Positions 1-5,395 of a stretch of 5,395 bases of DNA are shown here, one piece after another (position 1 is the first letter of the stretch; each line of letters begins with the position of its first letter). A model generated the notes under the pieces. It was not told where the DNA came from, did not search any database, and saw nothing but the letters and a program-made list of their open reading frames with translations. Origin of the DNA: an uncultured Burkholderiales bacterium (lineage in GTDB: Bacteria > Pseudomonadota > Gammaproteobacteria > Burkholderiales > Thiobacillaceae); NCBI GenBank assembly GCA_937925755.1, contig CALAMX010000117.1, positions 1 through 5,395 of the forward strand, read 5' to 3'. The translations under genes and the position numbers were made by a program.

Positions 1-226
1 CGAGCACGCCTGTGAGAAGTCCTGTGCCTGCACCACCTGCCACGTGATTCTGCGCGAGGGCTATGACAGCCTCTCAGCGCCGACCGAGGCGGAAGAGGAC
101 CTCCTGGACAAGGCCTGGGGCCTGGAGCCCACCTCACGACTTTCCTGCCAGGCCTTAGTCGGTGACGAGGACCTCGTGGTCGAGATCCCGAAATACTCCA
201 TCAACATGGTCAAGGAAGGGCACTGA
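1..226 (+). CDS. fdx: ISC-type [2Fe-2S] ferredoxin, 3' part only
   Basis: This is the last 74 codons of the adrenodoxin-type ferredoxin encoded in the isc operon; the reading frame begins at base 2 and the first ~38 residues lie outside the window (estimated against the 111-residue E. coli protein as I remember it). The visible part holds the cluster-binding segment EHACEKSCACTTCH, with ligand cysteines at visible residues 4, 10 and 13, and the fourth ligand in SRLSCQA. The typical DKAWGLEP and EDLVVEIP segments follow, and the protein ends in KEGH before TGA at 224-226. In the family, this soluble cytoplasmic protein donates electrons for iron-sulfur cluster assembly on IscU with IscS. The next gene, iscX, normally follows it directly, but here 143 bp separate them. 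The product assignment is secure; the 5' end cannot be judged. Confidence 0.96.
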   Translation, partial: EHACEKSCACTTCHVILREGYDSLSAPTEAEEDLLDKAWGLEPTSRLSCQALVGDEDLVVEIPKYSINMVKEGH

Positions 227-236
227 GTCGCAGGCG
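224..236 (+). repeat. Copy of the shared intergenic motif, at the fdx stop codon
   Basis: TGAGTCGCAGGCG begins at the fdx stop codon. The same 13 bases occur on the minus strand at 3713-3725 in the uvrA promoter, and the 11-base core AGTCGCAGGCG occurs on the minus strand at 5284-5294 upstream of ssb. Whether this copy functions is unknown; no promoter is evident beside it. Confidence 0.5.
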
Positions 237-305
237 AACGGCGCCGGGTGTCAGAGGCAGCCACCCCCGATCGCTTGCAATTCCCTCGCGCCCGACTATC
301 CTCTG

Positions 306-362
306 CTGATCCCTGATCCCTGATCCCTGATCCCTGATCCCTGATCCCTGATCCCTGATCCC
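306..362. repeat. Tandem heptanucleotide array, 8 copies of TGATCCC
   Basis: Eight perfect head-to-tail copies of TGATCCC occupy 307-362, preceded by one more matching C. On the other strand the unit reads GGGATCA. Every unit carries a GATC (Dam-type) site, and no copy contains a mismatch, which suggests recent expansion or active slippage. The array lies between fdx and iscX and ends 7 bp before the iscX ATG, so it fills the place where a ribosome binding site would be expected. Because it is outside the coding frames, changes in copy number would alter the leader of iscX and not its reading frame. The rest of the 227-369 gap holds the motif at 224-236, a weak 5-bp hairpin (246-250 with 262-266) and nothing else I can name. 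Confidence 0.97.
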
Positions 363-369
363 AGACGCC

Positions 370-564
370 ATGAAGTGGACCGACACCCTGGACATCGCCA
401 TCGCCCTGGCCGAGCACCACCCCGATGTGGACCCGCAATACGTGCGCTTCACCGATCTGCACCGTTGGGTGATGGAGCTGCCGGGCTTCGATGACGACCC
501 GAACCGCTCCAACGAAAAAATCCTCGAGGCCATCCAAATGGCCTGGATCGAGGAGGTCGAGTAA
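370..564 (+). CDS. iscX: IscX, small acidic iron-sulfur assembly protein
   Basis: This 64-residue protein closely matches E. coli IscX (66 residues, also called YfhJ). Conserved blocks are KWTD at residues 2-5, VRFTDLHRW at 25-33, FDDDP at 40-44 and SNEKILEAI at 47-55, with an acidic C-terminus. In the family IscX binds the cysteine desulfurase IscS and iron, and is thought to modulate the rate of cluster assembly on IscU in the cytoplasm. The ATG start is the only one that gives the normal family length. No Shine-Dalgarno sequence precedes it: the 7-bp tandem array ends at 362 and only AGACGCC separates it from the ATG. Translation may therefore be leaderless-like, coupled to upstream translation, or weak. 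It is probably the last gene of the isc operon here, since a convergent region follows. Confidence 0.96.
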   Translation: MKWTDTLDIAIALAEHHPDVDPQYVRFTDLHRWVMELPGFDDDPNRSNEKILEAIQMAWIEEVE

Positions 565-578
565 ACGTTGAGGCCCGT

Positions 579-605
579 ACGATAGCCCTCACCGCACGCT
601 ATCGT
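579..605 (+). terminator. Possible hairpin terminator after iscX
   Basis: ACGATAGC at 579-586 is the exact reverse complement of GCTATCGT at 598-605, giving an 8-bp stem with an 11-nt loop, 15 bp beyond the iscX stop. Position between converging transcripts fits an end-of-operon hairpin serving both strands. No run of T follows on either strand, so intrinsic termination would be weak; the structure could instead only protect the 3' end of the transcript. The stop codon of the doubtful minus-strand ORF at 589-843 falls in the loop. Confidence 0.4.
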
Positions 606-843
606 TCAACCCGTCCACGACCGTCTGTTCCCCCAGCGGATCGGTCTGTGCGGAGGCCTCCCGGTAGGCGGATTTCCACTCTTCCTCACGCGGTTTGCGT
701 AAGGCTAATTCCACCACCCGGGAGCGGCTCTTGATGGCATGCGCGGCGCGGTAGGACGCGATGCAGGCGACGGTAGCCGGTAGTAGTAAGACAGACGGTT
801 TTTCGGAAAACATGCCCATGCTCAGGGCTCGTATGGCAGCCAA
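589..843 (-). CDS. Doubtful small ORF downstream of uvrA, unknown function
   Basis: I do not recognise this 84-codon frame. It opens with TTG at 843, 9 bp after the uvrA stop, and internal ATG codons at 819 and 813 are alternative starts. None has a good ribosome binding site. The product would have a short hydrophobic stretch (SVLLLPATVACIA, about residues 17-29 from TTG), then a charged, Arg/Lys/Glu-rich region and a polar tail ending NDSVR. That is too little for a confident membrane anchor. Its codons include a cluster of TTA and CTA Leu codons that are rare in the neighbouring uvrA and MFS genes, which suggests a poorly expressed gene, a decayed remnant or non-coding sequence. In its favour, it fills most of an otherwise empty 288-bp gap, follows uvrA on the same strand and ends inside the loop of a hairpin. 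I rate it as more likely spurious than real. Confidence 0.3.
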   Translation of the reverse strand: MAAIRALSMGMFSEKPSVLLLPATVACIASYRAAHAIKSRSRVVELALRKPREEEWKSAYREASAQTDPLGEQTVVDGLNDSVR

Positions 844-852
844 CTCGGAGTC

Positions 853-3669
<2,817 letters not shown>

Positions 3670-3696
3670 GGTCGGACGAGCAGGGGCGAACCGACA

Positions 3697-3726
3697 ATCA
3701 TAGACATGTTCACGCCTGCGACTCAA
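3697..3726 (-). promoter_or_regulatory. Sigma70-type promoter of uvrA
   Basis: Read on the minus strand, TTGAGT (3726-3721) and TATGAT (3702-3697) form -35 and -10 boxes separated by 18 bp. The -10 matches the consensus at 5 of 6 positions and the -35 at 4 of 6. Transcription would start near 3690, leaving a leader of about 20 nt before the ATG at 3669. This supports that start over the upstream TTG. Inferred by eye from consensus only. Confidence 0.6.
3710..3723 (-). promoter_or_regulatory. 14-bp motif in the uvrA promoter, shared with ssb
   Basis: On the minus strand this reads AGTCGCAGGCGTGA. It overlaps the 3' half of the -35 box and most of the spacer, ending 7 nt before the -10 box. 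The identical 14 bases, inverted relative to the gene, lie 7 nt before the -10 box of ssb at 5281-5294. Its core, CGC-AG-GCG, is a short palindrome, so a dimeric regulator could bind in either orientation. Its function as an operator is inference. Confidence 0.45.
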
Positions 3727-3752
3727 TCGGCGTAGGCGGGCTTATCATTCGA

Positions 3753-3808
3753 CCTGTCCGGCGGCGCTGATGGATGTGGTAGGACCCACTAGGGCGCGGC
3801 CGGACAGG
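3753..3808. repeat. Nested inverted repeat upstream of the MFS gene
   Basis: CCTGTCCGGC at 3753-3762 is the exact reverse complement of GCCGGACAGG at 3799-3808. After one G-G mismatch the stem continues with GCGC at 3764-3767 against GCGC at 3794-3797. Inside the loop, GTGG at 3776-3779 can pair with CCAC at 3786-3789. The whole could form a hairpin of 14 outer base pairs plus an inner stem, ending 20 nt before the MFS start codon. If transcribed, it would be a structured leader; as DNA it could be a pair of operator half-sites. No T-tract follows, so it is not a typical terminator. I could not find a convincing sigma70 promoter for the MFS gene in 3727-3828. Confidence 0.7.
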
Positions 3809-3828
3809 GTACGCACGAAACCAAAACG

Positions 3829-5226
3829 ATGACTGAACGACGCGAACAGAAGAAACGAGACGCACTGACGCATACGGAATGGCGCGCCACCGTATCGCTC
3901 GCTGGCATCTTCGGCCTGAGGATGCTGGGCATGTTCTTGATCCTGCCGGTGTTCGCCCTCTATGCAAAGACACTGCCCGGCGGGGAGGACCACACCCTGA
4001 TCGGATTGGCGCTCGGCATCTACGGCCTGACCCAGGCGGCACTCATGATCCCTTTCGGCATGGCCTCCGATCGTTTCGGTCGCAAGCCGGTGATCTACTT
4101 GGGGCTTGTCATCTTCGCCCTGGGTAGCTTTCTGGCCGCCTGGGCGCCGACCCTTCATTGGGTGATCCTTGGTCGGGCGTTACAGGGGGCGGGGGCCATC
4201 TCGGCGGCGGTGACGGCACTGCTTGCTGATCTCACTCGCGAGGAGAAGCGCATGCATGCGATGGCGGTGATCGGCAGCACCATTGGGCTCGCCTTCGCCG
4301 TCTCGCTCGCGGCCGGACCGGTCGTCTACCGCTTCATCGGCGTGCCGGGTATGTTCCTGGCCACGGGCGTGCTCGCCTTGCTGGCCATCGCGGTGCTGCG
4401 CTTCTATACCCCAGACCCTGGTGTGTCCGTCTTCCACTCCGATGCCGAGGCCAATCCGACACGGCTTATGGACGTCTTGCGCCACCTGGAGCTGGCGCGC
4501 CTGAATTGGGGCATTTTCGCCCTGCATGCAGCGCAGATGGCCATGTTCGTGGTGGTCCCCTTCGCCCTGCTGCGCGCCGGCAACCTAGACGCCGAGCACC
4601 ATTGGCAGGTCTATCTGCCGGTGCTGCTCGCGTCCTTCGTCTTTCTGATACCGGCCATCATCTACGGCGAGCGGCACGGGCGCATGAAACAGGTCTTCGT
4701 CGGGGCCGTGGTTCTGATGCTGACGGCCCAGGTCGGGCTGGCCCTATCGCTTGTCCACTTCTGGGGCATCGTCGCGGCGCTCCTGGCCTATTTCGTCGCC
4801 TTCAACATCCTGGAGGCCTCGCTGCCCTCGCTCATCTCCAAGATCGCGCCGCCCGAGGCCAAGGGTACGGCCATGGGGGTGTACAACACTTCCCAGGCCC
4901 TGGGGTTGTTCTTTGGCGGCATGGCGGGCGGCTGGCTCGCCCAGCACTTCGGCTTCGCCGCCGTCTTTCTGTTCTGCGGCGGTTTGATGTTGATCTGGCT
5001 GGTACTGGCCGTCGGCATGGCGCCGCCGCCGCGGGTCAAGACCCAGATGCTGCACATCGGCCCCGTGGACGAGCAGGAGGCCAGGCGATTGGCGACGCGG
5101 CTGGCGGTCTTCGCCGGGGTCGAGGCGGTGAGCGTGCTGCCGCAGGAGGGCACCGTGATGCTCAAGGTCAGCCAGACCGGTTGGGATGAGGAGGGGGTCA
5201 GACACGCCCTGTACGGTGAGCCTTGA
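3829..5226 (+). CDS. yajR: YajR-type MFS transporter with C-terminal soluble domain
   Basis: This 465-residue inner-membrane protein resembles E. coli YajR (about 454 residues), a drug:proton-antiporter-family MFS member whose substrate is uncertain. Twelve hydrophobic segments can be traced from about residue 21 to 398. MFS motif A is intact (GMASDRFGRKP, 77-87), and LGRALQGAGA at 114-123 with Arg116 fits motif B. Two stretches closely match YajR as I recall it: VAFNILEASLPSLISK (323-338) and GTAMGVYNTSQALG (346-359). After the last membrane segment, residues ~404-465 look like the small ferredoxin-fold YAM domain of YajR. The ATG at 3829 lacks a Shine-Dalgarno sequence, and the ~20 charged residues before the first helix leave the exact start uncertain, but no good alternative exists. 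It lies between uvrA and ssb, an arrangement I recall from pseudomonads; no functional link to DNA repair is evident. Confidence 0.9.
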   Translation: MTERREQKKRDALTHTEWRATVSLAGIFGLRMLGMFLILPVFALYAKTLPGGEDHTLIGLALGIYGLTQAALMIPFGMASDRFGRKPVIYLGLVIFALGSFLAAWAPTLHWVILGRALQGAGAISAAVTALLADLTREEKRMHAMAVIGSTIGLAFAVSLAAGPVVYRFIGVPGMFLATGVLALLAIAVLRFYTPDPGVSVFHSDAEANPTRLMDVLRHLELARLNWGIFALHAAQMAMFVVVPFALLRAGNLDAEHHWQVYLPVLLASFVFLIPAIIYGERHGRMKQVFVGAVVLMLTAQVGLALSLVHFWGIVAALLAYFVAFNILEASLPSLISKIAPPEAKGTAMGVYNTSQALGLFFGGMAGGWLAQHFGFAAVFLFCGGLMLIWLVLAVGMAPPPRVKTQMLHIGPVDEQEARRLATRLAVFAGVEAVSVLPQEGTVMLKVSQTGWDEEGVRHALYGEP

Positions 5227-5258
5227 CGTCGCAAGCCGCCTCGGGCCCGACGGGAAAG

Positions 5259-5274
5259 GCTGCCGATCGGCAGC
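5259..5274. promoter_or_regulatory. Perfect 16-bp palindrome upstream of ssb
   Basis: GCTGCCGATCGGCAGC is its own reverse complement. It ends 27 bp before the ssb -10 box, so it sits around -40 to -55 relative to the expected transcription start, a usual place for a dimeric regulator. As RNA it could fold as a 6-bp stem with a GATC loop at the end of the MFS transcript, 33 bp past its stop, but no T-tract follows. A shorter perfect palindrome, TCGGGCCCGA, lies at 5241-5250. I cannot decide between operator and 3'-end hairpin. Confidence 0.55.
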
Positions 5275-5280
5275 AAGCGA

Positions 5281-5294
5281 TCACGCCTGCGACT
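5281..5294 (+). promoter_or_regulatory. 14-bp motif in the ssb promoter, shared with uvrA
   Basis: TCACGCCTGCGACT is the reverse complement of the motif in the uvrA promoter (14 of 14 bases). It starts at the edge of the expected -35 region and ends 7 nt before the -10 box, the same distance as at uvrA. The overlapping GCAAGCGATC at 5273-5282 recurs in inverted orientation at 269-278, after fdx. The regulatory role is inference. Confidence 0.45.
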
Positions 5295-5301
5295 GAGATC
5301 G

Positions 5302-5307
5302 TATAAT
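5302..5307 (+). promoter_or_regulatory. ssb promoter, consensus -10 box
   Basis: TATAAT is a perfect sigma70 -10 box 38 bp upstream of the ssb start codon, predicting a start near 5314 and a leader of about 32 nt. The -35 region at the usual spacing (5279-5284, GATCAC) is very poor and there is no TG extension, so the promoter may depend on an activator or be weak without one. The palindrome at 5259-5274 lies just upstream. Confidence 0.6.
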
Positions 5308-5330
5308 GGGATGACATGTTGAGCGTCCGC

Positions 5331-5339
5331 GAGGGGGAG
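5331..5339 (+). promoter_or_regulatory. Strong ribosome binding site of ssb
   Basis: GAGGGGGAG precedes the ATG at 5346 with 6 nt between its GGAG and the start codon. It is the only strong Shine-Dalgarno sequence in the window; iscX, uvrA and the MFS gene lack one. It fixes the ssb start and fits a protein needed in large amounts. Confidence 0.85.
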
Positions 5340-5345
5340 ACTTCC

Positions 5346-5395
5346 ATGGCTTCAGTCAACAAGGTGATCCTGATCGGCAATCTCGGGCGTGATCC
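5346..5395 (+). CDS. ssb: Single-stranded DNA-binding protein, N-terminal fragment
   Basis: Only the first 16 full codons are present, reading MASVNKVILIGNLGRD and running off the window. This is the conserved beginning of the SSB OB-fold; E. coli SSB has VNKVILVGNLGQDPE at the same place. SSB coats single-stranded DNA during replication, recombination and repair and recruits partner proteins through its C-terminal tail, which is not visible here. The gene has its own promoter and a strong ribosome binding site, so it is probably transcribed separately from the upstream MFS gene. In E. coli ssb lies divergently next to uvrA; here the MFS gene has been placed between them. Confidence 0.95.
   Translation, partial: MASVNKVILIGNLGRD

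Noticed and set aside
61..537. Minus-strand open frames with repeated GIRDQGS residues
   Set aside because: The peptide repeat is only a translation of the 7-bp tandem array read antisense to fdx and iscX. Such frames stay open because the unit has no stop in that frame.
808..828. Short hairpin GCCC/GGGC followed by TTTT on the minus strand after uvrA
   Set aside because: Only 4 bp of stem with a 7-nt loop, and the T-run is short and offset; too weak to call a terminator.
3670..3726. N-terminal extension of UvrA from a TTG at 3726
   Set aside because: The 19 extra residues have no counterpart in the family as I know it, and the TTG lies in the likely -35 box, upstream of the predicted transcription start.
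3753..3808. CTGT and ACAG in the large inverted repeat as a LexA box
   Set aside because: The two half-sites are 46 bp apart, not 8, so they cannot form the standard operator.
4506..5189. 227-codon open frame overlapping the MFS gene in another plus frame
   Set aside because: The MFS frame shows clear transmembrane segments and family motifs. This one is Arg/Ala/Gly-rich low-complexity, typical of a GC-rich alternative frame.
3703..5320. GACATGTT at both 3703-3710 and 5313-5320 near the uvrA and ssb promoters
   Set aside because: An 8-base match is expected by chance in this length, and its position relative to the -10 box differs between the two promoters.

Overview
The window is a GC-rich stretch of ordinary chromosomal genes. 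It most likely comes from a gammaproteobacterium. The ferredoxin at the left edge and IscX are close to the Escherichia coli ISC proteins, UvrA matches the E. coli protein along its whole length, and the order uvrA (minus) / MFS transporter (plus) / ssb (plus) is one I recall from Pseudomonas-type genomes. The high GC and a tandem heptamer array would fit a purple-sulfur-type or related gammaproteobacterium, but I cannot place it more precisely from 5.4 kb.

Layout. 1-226: 3' end of fdx, the [2Fe-2S] ferredoxin of the ISC iron-sulfur system. 227-369: an unusually long gap for this operon, holding eight perfect copies of a 7-bp repeat that runs up to 7 bp before the next start codon. 370-564: iscX. 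565-852: a convergent gap with an 8-bp-stem hairpin and a doubtful 84-codon minus-strand ORF. 853-3669: uvrA on the minus strand. 3670-3828: the divergent promoter region, with a recognisable uvrA promoter and a large nested inverted repeat. 3829-5226: a YajR-type MFS transporter with a C-terminal soluble domain. 5227-5345: the ssb promoter region, with a perfect 16-bp palindrome, a consensus -10 box and a strong ribosome binding site. 5346-5395: the first 16 codons of ssb.

Functionally there are two unrelated blocks: iron-sulfur cluster assembly (fdx, iscX) on the left, and DNA repair/replication (uvrA, ssb) flanking a membrane transporter on the right. The most interesting signal is not a gene. 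A 14-bp sequence is shared exactly by the uvrA and ssb promoters and lies the same 7 nt from the -10 box in both, although in opposite orientation. An 11-13 bp version also sits at the end of fdx. I see no canonical gammaproteobacterial LexA box in either promoter, so this motif is a candidate for shared control of the two genes, or for a small dispersed repeat. I found no mobile element, CRISPR array, RNA gene or clearly new multi-gene system.
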